DNA of 64,000 bases from Stappia indica (GCF_009789575.1 NZ_CP046908.1:806001-870000); one strand, 5' to 3'; shown: positions 1 through 9,299, counted from the stretch's first letter. Translations and numbers: made by a program. Notes: generated by a model not told the origin, from the letters alone.

Positions 1-408
1 TCCCCAATAGACGAAAAAAAACTAAAATATTATACGAATGTATTCATCGAAACTGTCATCTTGGCCAAAACCCAGGAAGAAAAAGATGCGGAAAGAACGA
101 AATTTCGAAAAGGCGCTCCTCCATTCATCTACACGCTCATAGAAAAGAGCGAGGGGAGGATACGGAACTCCACGCTCGGCTCTCCCCGGCTGGGAAGTCA
201 CGACAGATCTCCAGAAGCGATGATCCGCCAAACCGCGGAAGAATTGATCTCCGCCTCCCGCCCCGGGTATTCCGCAATGGCAAGGGCTGCGATCGAACGA
301 CGGCTTGAGGACGACACGACGATCCCGCTGAAGAGCATCGACGAGATCGACCGCCCAGATATTCGGGAGCTCTATCGGGCGGGCAAGTGGGGCGCACCGT
401 CTCGGTGA
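1..408 (+). CDS. Hypothetical protein, 5'-partial
   Basis: The reading frame is open from the first base of the window to TGA at 406-408, and the first possible start inside is a TTG at 61. I therefore read it as a gene whose start lies upstream. The visible part (about 135 residues) is hydrophilic, rich in Glu, Arg and Lys, with no membrane segment or signal peptide. Motifs such as RKGAPPFIYTLIEKSEG and SIDEIDRPDIRELYRAG do not match a family I know. The first 60 bases are AT-rich compared with what follows, so a start at TTG 61 with a promoter just before it remains possible. No function can be assigned. Confidence 0.45.
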   Translation, partial: SPIDEKKLKYYTNVFIETVILAKTQEEKDAERTKFRKGAPPFIYTLIEKSEGRIRNSTLGSPRLGSHDRSPEAMIRQTAEELISASRPGYSAMARAAIERRLEDDTTIPLKSIDEIDRPDIRELYRAGKWGAPSR

Positions 409-499
409 AAAACCGCTCGCCATAACGGGGGTGAAGATTTGCGATCAGTCGGCCATGGCAGTGCTTGCACGCGCGCCCGGCCGGCCTATCTCCTTGCGC

Positions 500-1387
500 A
501 TGAACATCTTTCTCACCGGCGGATCGGGCACGATCGGACGCGCCGTTCTCACCAGACTGATCGAACGCGGACACAAGGTCACGGCGCTGGCCCGTTCGCA
601 GGCGAGCGCCGCGCTCCTGCAGGACGCCGGGGCGCAGCCGCTGCGGGGCGACATCGGCGACACCGCCACCTGGTGCGCGACCGCTCTGGCGGGCGATGCC
701 CTCATCCACCTTGCCAACAGTTTCGACAGCGACGCAAAGGCGGCCGAAGAGGCCCTTGCGACGATCCTGGAGCGAACCCTGCCGGGACGCGGCTCTCCCT
801 TCCGCTTCGTCTATACCGGCGGCATCTGGCTCTATCCGGATGCCCCACCGGCTCCGCTGCGCGAGAGCGTGCCCTTCTCGCCGATCCCCGCCTTCGACCA
901 TGTCGCCGAGACGATAGGCAGGCTGGAACGGATCGACGCCCTGTCGCTCGCGGTTGTACATCCCGCCCTCGTCTGCGCGCCCGGTGCCGGGCCGCTGGAG
1001 GCGATGGCCGAGGCGGCGAGGACTGGCCAGCCTTTTGTCACCCGCGCCGGATCCGGCACGTTGTGGCCATTGGTCGAGGCCGGCGACCTGGCCGACCTTT
1101 ATGTGCGGGCCGTGGAATCGCAGGAGCAGTTGGCCGTCTTCGGTTGCGGGGTCGAGGCCGTTGCCGTCGGCCCCCTTGCCGCTCTCGTCGGCCGGCGCCT
1201 GGGCACGACGCTGTCGCTGGAGCGGGAGCCGGCGCCCACCGACTTGCCGCCGGACCTCGACATCTCCGCCGGCTATGCCCTGTCGCAACGGGTTTCGGGC
1301 GAAACGGCCAGGCAGCGGCTCGGTTGGCAGCCACGCTTCACCGACGCCGAAAGCCTCGTCCGCGCGCTTATCTCCGCATCGGACTGA
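500..1387 (+). CDS. NAD(P)-binding atypical SDR / epimerase-like protein
   Basis: The 295-residue protein opens with the Rossmann glycine motif LTGGSGTIGRAV directly after the start, so I use ATG 500 rather than the earlier in-frame ATG at 431, which would add 23 unrelated residues. It continues with GHKVTALARS (end of the second strand) and GDIGD (cofactor-binding acidic residue), as in atypical short-chain dehydrogenases and NAD-dependent epimerases. The classical YxxxK catalytic pair is not evident; the region reads FVYTGGIWLYP. Substrate is unknown, and an NmrA-like sensor or a sugar-nucleotide enzyme are both possible. It converges on mccA with a 27-nt gap. Confidence 0.75.
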   Translation: MNIFLTGGSGTIGRAVLTRLIERGHKVTALARSQASAALLQDAGAQPLRGDIGDTATWCATALAGDALIHLANSFDSDAKAAEEALATILERTLPGRGSPFRFVYTGGIWLYPDAPPAPLRESVPFSPIPAFDHVAETIGRLERIDALSLAVVHPALVCAPGAGPLEAMAEAARTGQPFVTRAGSGTLWPLVEAGDLADLYVRAVESQEQLAVFGCGVEAVAVGPLAALVGRRLGTTLSLEREPAPTDLPPDLDISAGYALSQRVSGETARQRLGWQPRFTDAESLVRALISASD

Positions 1388-1414
1388 GCCGGCCCGCACC
1401 GGACCGCGCCGGGA

Positions 1415-3340
1415 TCAGTCCTCGTCCGCGAGCGCCACCACCGGCGCGCCCTGGTCGACCTGCGCGCCTTCCGTGACGAAGACCGTCTCGACGGTGCCGT
1501 CGCGCGGCGCGGTGATGGCGTGTTCCATCTTCATCGCCTCGACCACGGCCAGCCGCGCGCCCTTTTCCACCCGGTCGCCGGGCGCCACATCGACAGCGAT
1601 CACCTTGCCGTGCATCGGCGCCTTGACGGCGGATGCGCCTTCCGCGTCCTCTGCGACACGGGCGAGATGATCGACGAGGGCCACGCGCACGGCACGCCCC
1701 GCCTCAACCGCGTAGGTGCCGCGGTCGCTGCGCACCACGCGGCACGCGCCGGAAGCTGCCCCGCCGGCGACGGAAGCGGTACCGCCCTGCCACTCGATGG
1801 CGACCTCGCGCGGCTCGCCATCCACCTCGACGCGAACGCCGGTCTGCCGGCGGCCGGTGAGCTCGAACGCATTTGTTGCCGCGAAGGGGTCCTGCCAGCC
1901 GGAGGTCTCGGCCGCGGCTTCCGGCAGCACCAGCGCGGCGACGGCCGCGGCGATGGTCTCCTCGCCCACCTCGCCGGCCGTCAGCCGGGCAAGGTCGCGG
2001 TCGATGAGCCCGGTATCGAAGCCGCCCCGGCGCACATCCTCATGCGCCACCAGCGCGGCCAGGAAGGCGAGATTGTTCTTCGGGCCGGCGATCAGCGAGC
2101 GTTCGAACTGCGCGGCCAGCCGGTCGAGCGCCGTCTGCCGGTCGGGTCCGTAGGCGATCAGCTTGGCGATCATCGGGTCGTAGAAGGCGGAGATTTCCGC
2201 CCCCGTCTCGACGCCGGTATCGATGCGAACGCCTTCGCAGTCAGGCAGTTCCAGCAGATCGAGCCGGCCGGTCGAGGGAAGAAATCCCGTGTCCGGGTCC
2301 TCCGCGTAGAGCCGCACCTCGACCGCATGGCCGCTGATGGCGATCTCGTCCTGCGACAGCGGCAGGCCTTCGCCGGAGGCGACGCGGAACTGCCACTCGA
2401 CCAGGTCCTGGCCGGTGATCATCTCCGTCACCGGGTGCTCGACCTGCAGCCGGGTGTTCATTTCCATGAACCAGAATCCGTCCGGACGCAGGGTCCCCGA
2501 GCCATCGGCGATGAACTCGATGGTGCCGGCGCCCGCATAGTTGACGGCCTTGGCCGCCGCGACGGCGGCCGCGCCCATGGCAGCGCGCGTCTCCAGCGTC
2601 ATGCCGGGAGCCGGCGCCTCCTCCAGCACCTTCTGGTGTCGGCGCTGTGCCGAGCAGTCGCGCTCGAACAGGTGCACGGCATTGCCCTTGCCGTCGCCGA
2701 AGACCTGGATCTCGATATGGCGCGGGTTGAGGACAAATTTCTCGATCAGCACGCGGGCATCGCCGAAGGCGGACTTCGCCTCGCGCTGCGCCGAGGCGAG
2801 CGCCGCCTCGAACTCGATCGCCTTGTCCACGCGGCGCATGCCCTTGCCGCCGCCGCCGGCAACCGCCTTGATCAGGACCGGATAGCCGATCTCATAGGCC
2901 TTCTGCTTGAGGAACTCGGCTTCCTGCCGCTCGCCGTGATAGCCCGGCACCACCGGCACGCCGGCCTTCTCCATCAGGGACTTTGCGCCATCCTTGAGCC
3001 CCATGGCGCGGATGGCAGAGGCCGAAGGACCGACGAAGACGATGCCGGCCGCCGCGCAAGCCTCTGCAAAGGCGGCATTTTCCGACAGGAAGCCGTAGCC
3101 GGGATGGATCGAGGCCGCGCCGGTCGCCCTGGCCGCCTCAAGGATGCGCTCTCCGACCAGATAGCTCTCCGAGCTCGGCGAGGGACCGATGGCGACCGCC
3201 TCGTCCGCCATGCGCACATGCAGCGCGTCGCGGTCGGCCTCGGAATAGACGGCGATGGTGCGCAGGCCGAGACGGCGCGCGGTCTTGATGATGCGGCAGG
3301 CGATTTCCCCGCGATTGGCAATCAGCACCGAGTCCAGCAT
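1415..3340 (-). CDS. mccA: Methylcrotonyl-CoA carboxylase, biotin-containing alpha subunit
   Basis: Carries out the ATP- and bicarbonate-dependent half of 3-methylcrotonyl-CoA carboxylation in leucine degradation. The 641-residue protein has a biotin carboxylase N-domain (ANRGEIACRI), an ATP-grasp domain (VAGGGGKGMR; RRHQKVLEEAPAPG) and a biotin carboxyl carrier domain with AMKM, its Lys near residue 604. ATG 3340 is preferred over 3367 because GAGGA lies 8 nt upstream and the protein then begins MLDSVLIANRGE like its relatives. It follows mccB on the same strand with a 63-nt gap. A propionyl- or acetyl-CoA carboxylase alpha subunit is less likely because the partner gene is a clear MCC beta subunit. 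Confidence 0.93.
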   Translation of the reverse strand: MLDSVLIANRGEIACRIIKTARRLGLRTIAVYSEADRDALHVRMADEAVAIGPSPSSESYLVGERILEAARATGAASIHPGYGFLSENAAFAEACAAAGIVFVGPSASAIRAMGLKDGAKSLMEKAGVPVVPGYHGERQEAEFLKQKAYEIGYPVLIKAVAGGGGKGMRRVDKAIEFEAALASAQREAKSAFGDARVLIEKFVLNPRHIEIQVFGDGKGNAVHLFERDCSAQRRHQKVLEEAPAPGMTLETRAAMGAAAVAAAKAVNYAGAGTIEFIADGSGTLRPDGFWFMEMNTRLQVEHPVTEMITGQDLVEWQFRVASGEGLPLSQDEIAISGHAVEVRLYAEDPDTGFLPSTGRLDLLELPDCEGVRIDTGVETGAEISAFYDPMIAKLIAYGPDRQTALDRLAAQFERSLIAGPKNNLAFLAALVAHEDVRRGGFDTGLIDRDLARLTAGEVGEETIAAAVAALVLPEAAAETSGWQDPFAATNAFELTGRRQTGVRVEVDGEPREVAIEWQGGTASVAGGAASGACRVVRSDRGTYAVEAGRAVRVALVDHLARVAEDAEGASAVKAPMHGKVIAVDVAPGDRVEKGARLAVVEAMKMEHAITAPRDGTVETVFVTEGAQVDQGAPVVALADED

Positions 3341-3403
3341 GGGGTGGGTCCTCGTTGAAATGGGCAAGGCGAGCGGGGCCGCACATGCGCCCCGCGACGG
3401 GGA

Positions 3404-5011
3404 TTACATGCGGAAGACGCCGAAGCGGGTCTCCGGCACCGGCGCGTTGAGCGTGGACGAGAAGGCAAGGCCCAGCACCGTGCGGGTCTCCTCCGGCAGG
3501 ATGATGCCGTCGTCCCACATGCGCGCCGTGGCGTAGTAGGGATGGCCCTCCGCCTCGTATTTCTCGCGGATCGGCGCCTTGAAGGCCGCCTCCTCCTCCG
3601 GGCTCCAGCTGCCGCCGTCGGCCTCGATATTGTCGCGCCGGACGGTGGCCAGAACGCTGGCCGCCTGCTCGCCGCCCATCACGGATATCCTCGCGTTCGG
3701 CCACATGAACAGGTAGCGCGGAGCGTAGGCGCGCCCGCACATGCCGTAGTTGCCCGCGCCATAGGAACCGCCAACGATTACAGTGACCTTGGGCACCTTG
3801 GCGCAGGCAACGGCCGTGACCAGCTTCGCCCCGTCCTTGGCAATCCCGCCCGCTTCATATTCACGCCCCACCATGAAGCCTGTAATATTCTGCAGGAACA
3901 GCAGCGGAATGCGGCGCTGGCAGCACAGCTCGACGAAATGCGCGCCCTTCACGGCCGATTCCGAAAACAGGATGCCGTTGTTGGCGATGATGCCGACTGG
4001 AATACCGTGGATGCGGGCAAAGCCGGTCACCAGCGTGGTGCCGTAATTCGCCTTGAACTCGTCGAGCTCCGAGCCGTCGACGATGCGGGCGATGACCTCG
4101 CGGATATCGTACTGCTTCTTGAGGTCCACCGGCACGACCGCGTCGAGATCGCGCGGATCGACCGCCGGTGCGCGCACCGGAGCAAGTGCCAGGTCCGGCG
4201 CCTTGGTGCTGTTGAGATTGGCGACGATGCGGCGCGCCTGGGCCAGCGCCTGATCGTCGTCGACCGCGTAGTGGTCGGCAACGCCGGAGACGCGGGTATG
4301 CACCTCGGCACCGCCCAGGTCCTCGGCCGAAACCTCCTCGCCGGTCGCCGCCTTGACGAGCGGCGGGCCGGCCAGGAAGATCGTCCCCTGCTGCCGCACG
4401 ATGATGGTTTCATCAGACATTGCAGGCACATAGGCACCGCCTGCAGTGCACGAGCCCATGACCACCGCGATCTGCGGGATGCCCATGGACGACATGTTGG
4501 CCTGGTTGAAGAAGATCCGGCCGAAATGGTCGCGGTCGGGAAAGACCTCGGTCTGGTTGGGCAGGTTGGCGCCGCCGGAATCGACCAGATAGATGCACGG
4601 CAGCCGGTTCTCCATCGCGATTTCCTGGGCCCGCAGATGCTTGCGCACGGTCATCGGATAGTAGGTGCCGCCCTTGATGGTGGCGTCGTTGCACACGATC
4701 ATGCAGTCGCGGCCCGATACCCGGCCGATGCCGGTGATGAGCCCCGCCCCGTGAATGGCATCGTCATAGAGTCCGTGGGCGGCGAGCGCGCCGATTTCCA
4801 GGAAGGGGCTGCCGGGATCGAGCAGACGGGCGACGCGCTCGCGCGGAAGCAGCTTTCCGCGCGACAGATGCCGCTGGCGCGCCCGCTCGGGACCGCCGAG
4901 CGCGGCCGTGCGGCGCTTGTCGAGAAGGTCGGCGCGAAGTCCGGCCCAGGCGGCGCGGTTGGCCTCCACCTCCGGCCCGTGGGTCGTGGAATTGCTGCGC
5001 AGGATCGCCAC
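3404..5011 (-). CDS. mccB: Methylcrotonyl-CoA carboxylase, carboxyltransferase beta subunit
   Basis: Transfers carboxyl from biotin on MccA to 3-methylcrotonyl-CoA. The 535-residue length is typical. Carboxyltransferase motifs include [19 protein letters not shown] in the N-half and [16 protein letters not shown] with [14 protein letters not shown] in the C-half, which are characteristic of MCC rather than propionyl-CoA carboxylase. The start is GTG 5011 preceded by a G-rich stretch; no better ATG is in frame. It is first in a mccB-mccA unit whose upstream region has a LiuR-like palindrome at 5097-5116. Isovaleryl-CoA dehydrogenase, methylglutaconyl-CoA hydratase and HMG-CoA lyase genes, often neighbours, are absent here. 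Confidence 0.93.
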   Translation of the reverse strand: MAILRSNSTTHGPEVEANRAAWAGLRADLLDKRRTAALGGPERARQRHLSRGKLLPRERVARLLDPGSPFLEIGALAAHGLYDDAIHGAGLITGIGRVSGRDCMIVCNDATIKGGTYYPMTVRKHLRAQEIAMENRLPCIYLVDSGGANLPNQTEVFPDRDHFGRIFFNQANMSSMGIPQIAVVMGSCTAGGAYVPAMSDETIIVRQQGTIFLAGPPLVKAATGEEVSAEDLGGAEVHTRVSGVADHYAVDDDQALAQARRIVANLNSTKAPDLALAPVRAPAVDPRDLDAVVPVDLKKQYDIREVIARIVDGSELDEFKANYGTTLVTGFARIHGIPVGIIANNGILFSESAVKGAHFVELCCQRRIPLLFLQNITGFMVGREYEAGGIAKDGAKLVTAVACAKVPKVTVIVGGSYGAGNYGMCGRAYAPRYLFMWPNARISVMGGEQAASVLATVRRDNIEADGGSWSPEEEAAFKAPIREKYEAEGHPYYATARMWDDGIILPEETRTVLGLAFSSTLNAPVPETRFGVFRM

Positions 5012-5096
5012 CTGGTCGTCCCCCCGGTTGCTGCCGGGATGGGGCGGCGGGCGCCCCTCCCGAGCTTGTCGATTTCATGCTGCGACGGACAGTGAA

Positions 5097-5116
5097 TGAC
5101 GCTTACGTTTTAGTCA
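5097..5116. promoter_or_regulatory. LiuR-like operator upstream of mccBA
   Basis: TGACGCTTACGTTTTAGTCA is an imperfect palindrome: TGAC/GTCA ends and a central ACGT. This resembles sites described for the MerR-family regulator LiuR, which controls branched-chain amino acid degradation. On the minus strand it lies 86 bases upstream of the mccB GTG, and the TTGAC within it could also serve as a -35 hexamer. Assignment rests on motif shape only; no liuR gene is in the window. Confidence 0.45.
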
Positions 5117-5160
5117 ATACCATCCATATATGCGCGTTATTTCAATAGCTTGCTCGACAT

Positions 5161-5808
5161 TCAATCAACCTCGTCCGCATCTACGACCCAGGTTTCGTTC
5201 GCCGCGCCCTCCCGCCACTCCACAAGGATGGGGTGGGCCATGACCGCCTCGGCATAGGCGCGCTCGACCTCGCCCATCGGCAGAAGGTAGGTGAGAAAGC
5301 GGCTGACGACGGGCGCGAAGAAGCAGTCGGCGGCAGAAAAGGCGCCGAACAGGAAATCCCCCTCGCCGGCATGGGCGGCGCGGCACTCCCGCCAGATCTC
5401 GCAAACCCGCGCGATGTCGCGCGCAGCGTCCGGCGAGCGCGGATGCGGCGAAGGCCTGCGCCGCAGGTTCATCGGGTAATGCCCGCGAAGGTCCGGAAAA
5501 CCGGAATGGAATTCGGCGCAGATCGAGCGCGCCCGCGCCCGCGCCGCCCGGTCCTGCGGCCACAGCCGGCCGGCGGGGGCAAGTTCCGCCAGATACTCGA
5601 TGATCGCCAGCGAATCCCATACGGCAAGGTCGCCGTCGACCAGCACCGGCACCCGCGCCGCCGGAGAGACTTCCCTGACCCGATTGGCGAATTCCGGCGT
5701 GTCCAGCGGCACCAGCACCTCCTCGAAGGCGAGCCCGGAAAGCTTCGCCGCCGCCCAGGCCCGCAGCGACCAGGAGGAGTAGGTCTTGTTGCCGATCACC
5801 AGTCTCAT
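5161..5808 (-). CDS. Glutathione S-transferase family protein
   Basis: A 215-residue protein with an N-terminal thioredoxin-like domain beginning MRLVIGNKTYSSWSLRAW and containing RVPVLVDGDLAVWDSLAIIEYL-type glutathione-site residues (the Pro before VLVDGD and the Asp-Ser before LAI), followed by an all-helical C-terminal domain. ATG 5808 is chosen over 5826 because the family motif starts there. Such proteins conjugate glutathione to electrophiles or act as reductases; the substrate is not predictable. It is separated from mccB by 150 bp that include the mccB promoter, so it is not clearly in the leucine operon. Confidence 0.8.
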   Translation of the reverse strand: MRLVIGNKTYSSWSLRAWAAAKLSGLAFEEVLVPLDTPEFANRVREVSPAARVPVLVDGDLAVWDSLAIIEYLAELAPAGRLWPQDRAARARARSICAEFHSGFPDLRGHYPMNLRRRPSPHPRSPDAARDIARVCEIWRECRAAHAGEGDFLFGAFSAADCFFAPVVSRFLTYLLPMGEVERAYAEAVMAHPILVEWREGAANETWVVDADEVD

Positions 5809-5915
5809 GCACTGTCTCCCGCACAATTCGGCGCAATAACGCCGGCATCACGCAATCCTTCGTAAATCTGACAGGGTTAGAGTGACAGCCTCAATCCCCG
5901 CTCCGGCAAGGTCCG

Positions 5916-6500
5916 ATGATCCCGTTCGTGTTGCAAGCCTTCAGACTGGCGCTCGCTGCGAGCATGCCGCTTTTCGCCGTCATCGCCGGCACGGCTGTCC
6001 CCGCCGGTGCGGAAGGCCAGGCCTACCGCGTAGCCAACACCGCCGTGGTGCGCGGAAACGAGGCGCGCCTGGAGGTGCAGCCCGGAGAGCTCACCCAGCG
6101 CATCGTGTATATCGAACGTCGGGAGAACGACGAAGAGCTGCTGCTCGACATCGGTACCCCCTTGAAATTATGGCGAATTCCCGACGGACTGGCGCGGATC
6201 GCATGGCCGCACAGCGAGGGGATGTCGCTGTCGCGCGAAGACGCCATCGCCCTCGCGGGCCGCGAGAGCGCCGCCGACGTGCTCGCCTGGGGGGCGGATG
6301 TCAGCTGGCCGGGGATCGGCCCGGTGCTGCTTATCCTCTTCGAGGCCGGGCCGGAGAGCTATGGCGGGCTGCTGTCCAGCGCCCCGTCCGGCATCGCCGT
6401 GATGCGGCAGATGATGTTCCAGACGGTGGACCCGCGAGCGCGCCCGCGCAACACTGCCGCTACCGAGCGCCCCATCGGGGTCGAAACGCTACCCGACTGA
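5916..6500 (+). CDS. Secreted hypothetical protein
   Basis: A 194-residue protein with a hydrophobic N-terminal segment (LALAASMPLFAVIAGTAVP) followed by AGAEG, consistent with a Sec signal peptide cleaved near residue 32. The mature part alternates short beta-type stretches (RLEVQPGELTQRIVYIERR) and has a second hydrophobic stretch around WPGIGPVLLILFEAG. I recognise no family. It is transcribed away from the GST gene and converges on the rhodanese gene with only a 3-nt gap, so the two genes probably share or lack a terminator. Confidence 0.6.
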   Translation: MIPFVLQAFRLALAASMPLFAVIAGTAVPAGAEGQAYRVANTAVVRGNEARLEVQPGELTQRIVYIERRENDEELLLDIGTPLKLWRIPDGLARIAWPHSEGMSLSREDAIALAGRESAADVLAWGADVSWPGIGPVLLILFEAGPESYGGLLSSAPSGIAVMRQMMFQTVDPRARPRNTAATERPIGVETLPD

Positions 6501-6503
6501 TCT

Positions 6504-6920
6504 TCAAGCCTTTTTCGGCGCACTTCCGGGCAGGTCGACGGGTCCGCCGGCCTCCCGCCAGGCAGAAAAGCCGCCGGCGACATGCGCGACCGGGGCAAGG
6601 CCCATCTGCTGCACGGCATGGGTCGCCAGCGCCGAACGCCAGCCGGCGGCGCAGAAGAAGACGAACCGCTTTTCCTCGCCGAAGACCGGCTTGAAATACG
6701 GGCTTTCCGGGTCGATCCAGAACTCCAGCATGCCGCGCGGCGCATGCACGGCACCGGGGACACGGCCCTCGCGCTCCAATTCGCGGATGTCGCGGATATC
6801 CACGAAGACGACACCGGGATCGCCATGCAGCACCACGGCCTCACCGACCTCCAGCGTTTCGACGGCGGCATTGGCCTCCTCGAGCAAGGCCTTGTATCCC
6901 TTGGTGATCTGTCCCGCCAT
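6504..6920 (-). CDS. Rhodanese-like sulfurtransferase
   Basis: A single-domain rhodanese of 138 residues. VVFVDIRDIRELEREGRVPGA is the CH2A-type entry, and the active loop is CAAGWRS with Cys at residue 90, so sulfur-transfer chemistry looks intact. Shortly after comes HVAGGFSAWREAGGPV, the usual C-terminal signature. No signal peptide, so cytoplasmic. ATG 6920 is used; the longer in-frame extension to 7376 would run through the small upstream gene and a terminator hairpin. The physiological sulfur donor is unknown. Confidence 0.85.
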   Translation of the reverse strand: MAGQITKGYKALLEEANAAVETLEVGEAVVLHGDPGVVFVDIRDIRELEREGRVPGAVHAPRGMLEFWIDPESPYFKPVFGEEKRFVFFCAAGWRSALATHAVQQMGLAPVAHVAGGFSAWREAGGPVDLPGSAPKKA

Positions 6921-7048
6921 CGCTCTCTCCCTGCACTCCGGCACGCGCCGCCCGGCTCCCGGGCGAGGCCGCCATGTTTGCCGAGCCGCTGCCGCAGGGC
7001 AAGCCCTGTCCCCGCCGGAAACGCCCCTGCACCCGGCCGAAAGACGCG

Positions 7049-7074
7049 AAAAGGGCGCGGATTTCTCCGCGCCC
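7049..7074 (-). terminator. Rho-independent terminator of the 43-aa gene
   Basis: Read on the minus strand: GGGCGCGGA, loop GAAA, TCCGCGCCC, then TTTT. The 9-bp stem is perfect and GC-rich, closed by a GNRA tetraloop and followed by a U-run, so it is a textbook intrinsic terminator. It lies 67 nt past the stop of the small membrane-protein gene and separates it from the rhodanese gene. Confidence 0.85.
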
Positions 7075-7141
7075 TCCGCAATTCCTGCAGTTCGATGACG
7101 TGACCGCCATGCGCCTCCGCTTTTCGCGGGCGCTCTATCGT

Positions 7142-7273
7142 CTAGTTGGCGATGGCCACGGTCGCGGGGGTGACATCCCCGCCGAACACATACATCAGCG
7201 CAAGCGCGCCACCCGCCAGGAGAACGACCCAAGCCGTTACACCCCAACAGGATTTCTGAACCTGTTCGTCCAT
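7142..7273 (-). CDS. Small (43-aa) single-pass membrane protein
   Basis: Encodes 43 residues starting MDEQVQKSCWGVTAW, followed by one strongly hydrophobic helix (VVLLAGGALALMYVFGG) and a short tail. AAGGA lies 6 nt before ATG 7273 and an intrinsic terminator follows at 7049-7074, so the gene has its own translation and termination signals. It is too short for most annotation thresholds. The topology is probably N-in. No family is recognised; subunit of a membrane complex or a toxin-like peptide are possibilities without evidence either way. Confidence 0.65.
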   Translation of the reverse strand: MDEQVQKSCWGVTAWVVLLAGGALALMYVFGGDVTPATVAIAN

Positions 7274-7458
7274 GAAGATCCTTGTTGCCCGAGTGTGGCG
7301 GCGCGTGTTTTGCCCCCCGCGCCGCGTTCGGTCCGAAGCGGGATTTAACGATTTGGCAATTATTTCGCAAGCGCAAAAAATGTGCGAGCTGACCTGCACG
7401 TCACGCATGACAGTTCGATGACCCTCGCCAATCCTCTCGCGATTTTTGCGCGGAGGCG

Positions 7459-7542
7459 TCTCGAAATTTTGCGACGAGCTCTCGAAATTCGCCGAAATCC
7501 GTATCAATTTTTGCGAGATTTCGAGACTCGCCTCTCGAAATC
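7459..7542. repeat. Four TCTCGAAAT motifs including a perfect 10-bp inverted repeat
   Basis: TCTCGAAAT occurs directly at 7459-7467, 7480-7488 and 7533-7541, and inverted (ATTTCGAGA) at 7518-7526. The last two form a perfect inverted repeat, GATTTCGAGA (7517-7526) and TCTCGAAATC (7533-7542), with a 6-nt spacer. The first two start 21 bp apart, about two helical turns. This looks like a multi-site operator about 190-270 bp upstream of the 43-aa gene, but the protein that would bind is unknown. Confidence 0.6.
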
Positions 7543-7764
7543 GCCACCCGGCCTCTCCGCCGAAAACGGGGATAAGCGCCGCCGCAGACAAACAGTCAAC
7601 CGGACACGCAGCCAACGGGGATAGCCGGCAAGCGTACTCCAATTATTTTTGCCGGGAGTTTGCGCGCGCGGGGCGCTGCTCGCCGGCTACGGGAGCATGG
7701 ACACAGGGTCCTAAGCCAGATCGTGAGAACGAACCGGACCGGAGCCCGATCCGAAAGGTCTTGT

Positions 7765-7795
7765 CCGGCGGCTGCTGGCTCGCCCCAGCCGCCGG
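7765..7795 (-). terminator. Probable terminator hairpin of the chemoreceptor gene
   Basis: CCGGCGGCTG (7765-7774) and CAGCCGCCGG (7786-7795) form a perfect 10-bp GC-rich stem with an 11-nt loop, 34 bases past the stop of the minus-strand chemoreceptor gene. The following bases on that strand are ACAAGACCTTTC, with only a weak T-run, so termination may be inefficient. Confidence 0.5.
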
Positions 7796-7829
7796 GCTTA
7801 TACTCGATCAGCAAGGCTCGCAGGTCTCC

Positions 7830-9299
7830 TCACGCGATGGAGCGGGAGGCCTCGCGCACCTTCACCGTCGCCTGCTCGACCCGCTCGGTCTCCGCCGAAA
7901 GCGACTGCATGTTGCCGCTGATCGCGACGACGCCTGCATGGGCCTGCTGCATATTGCCGGAAATATCGCGGGTCACGGCGGACTGCTCCTCGATCGCCGC
8001 CGCGACGCTTGCCGAGATGTCGCTGATCTCCTGGATGATCTTCATGATCGCATGGATGGAGCCTTCCGCCTGGGACGAGGACTCCTGCACGGAGACGATG
8101 CGTGCGTTGATGTCTTCGGTCGCCTTCGAGGTCTGGGCCGCAAGGTTCTTGACCTCGCCGGCCACCACGGCAAAGCCCTTGCCGGCCTCGCCAGCACGCG
8201 CGGCCTCGATGGTGGCGTTGAGCGCCAGGAGATTGGTCTGCGAGGCAATGGTGTCGATCAGTTCCAGCACCTCGCCGATCTTGCGGGCGTTGGCGGCAAG
8301 CCCGGTCATGACGGCAGAGGAATTGCGCGCCTCCTCGACGGCGCGTCCGGCCACATGCATGGCCTGGTCGACCTGCCGGTTGATCTCGCCGATGGAGGCG
8401 ACGAGTTCCTCGGTCGCCGAGGCGACCGCCTGCACATTGCCCGAAGCCTGCAGGGACGAGGCGGATGCGTCGGTCGCCTGGGCGCTCGCCAGGGTAATCG
8501 CGGCAACGACGGAGTCCAGATCGCCGTCGATCTGCTTCTGGACGGCTTCGCGGCGCCTGCGCAACTGCACCTGGGCCGTGCGATCGGTGGCGAACTTGAC
8601 GACCTTAACCGGCTTGCCGTCCTCATCGAGGATCGGGTTGTAGCTGGCCTGGATCCAGACTTCCTTGCCGCCCTTGCCGAAGCGGAGAAACTCGTCCGCC
8701 TGGTAGCGGCCGGCGCGCAGCTCCTCCCAGAACCCGCGATACTCCGGGCTGCGAGCGTACTCCTCGCTGACGAACATGCGGTGGTTCTTGCCGACGATCT
8801 CATCGAGGCGATAGCCCATGGCCTGCAGGAAGTTGTCGTTGGCGTCCAGGATCGTGCCGTCCATGGCGAAGCTGATCACCGCCTGCGAGCGGCGGATCGC
8901 CTCGATCTCGCCGGCCACTTCCAGGTTGTGCCGCTTTGCATCGCTGATGTCCGAGGCGATCTTGACCACCTTCACCGTGCGCCCTGCCCGGTCGAAGACC
9001 GGCGTATAGGTCGCCTGCAGCCAGATATCCCGTCCGTCCTTGCCGATGCGGCGGAACTCGCCGGCGTATTTCTCGCCGCGCGCGAGCTGTGTCCAGAACG
9101 CACGATACTCGGCACTGTCGCGCTCGCTCGGCCGCACGAACATGCGATGATGCTTGCCGCGGATTTCCTCCAGCGCATAGCCGACCGCCTTCAGGAAATT
9201 CTCGTTCGCATCGATGATCGTGCCGTCCGGCTTGAATTCGATCAGCGCCTGCGACCTGCCGATCGCCTCGATGAACGCCGTCTTCCCGCTGTAAAACAT
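7830..9299 (-). CDS. Soluble methyl-accepting chemotaxis protein with two PAS domains
   Basis: A 489-residue chemoreceptor without transmembrane segments. PAS 1 covers about residues 10-125 ([21 protein letters not shown]), PAS 2 about 130-245 ([21 protein letters not shown]), each with a PAC-like tail ([30 protein letters not shown]). The methyl-accepting signalling hairpin follows, with the tip [21 protein letters not shown] and [15 protein letters not shown]. The two PAS repeats are clearly duplicated. Likely senses a cytoplasmic redox, oxygen or ligand signal and feeds CheA; no che genes are nearby. It is shorter than membrane-bound receptors because the periplasmic domain is absent. AGGAG-like GGGAGA precedes the ATG. 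Confidence 0.92.
   Translation of the reverse strand: MFYSGKTAFIEAIGRSQALIEFKPDGTIIDANENFLKAVGYALEEIRGKHHRMFVRPSERDSAEYRAFWTQLARGEKYAGEFRRIGKDGRDIWLQATYTPVFDRAGRTVKVVKIASDISDAKRHNLEVAGEIEAIRRSQAVISFAMDGTILDANDNFLQAMGYRLDEIVGKNHRMFVSEEYARSPEYRGFWEELRAGRYQADEFLRFGKGGKEVWIQASYNPILDEDGKPVKVVKFATDRTAQVQLRRRREAVQKQIDGDLDSVVAAITLASAQATDASASSLQASGNVQAVASATEELVASIGEINRQVDQAMHVAGRAVEEARNSSAVMTGLAANARKIGEVLELIDTIASQTNLLALNATIEAARAGEAGKGFAVVAGEVKNLAAQTSKATEDINARIVSVQESSSQAEGSIHAIMKIIQEISDISASVAAAIEEQSAVTRDISGNMQQAHAGVVAISGNMQSLSAETERVEQATVKVREASRSIA

Larger units (their letters stand above)
7274..7829. other. 556-bp intergenic region with repeats
   Basis: No convincing gene is seen. On the 43-aa gene side it is AT-richer (7330-7530) and should hold that gene's promoter. 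It contains four copies of the 9-mer TCTCGAAAT (three direct, one inverted; see repeat entry) and, near its right end, the probable terminator of the chemoreceptor gene. Frames crossing it have no ribosome site or family resemblance. Confidence 0.6.

Noticed and set aside
1520-3358. 612-codon plus-strand frame across mccA
   Set aside because: Antisense of a clear biotin carboxylase gene; no independent signals.
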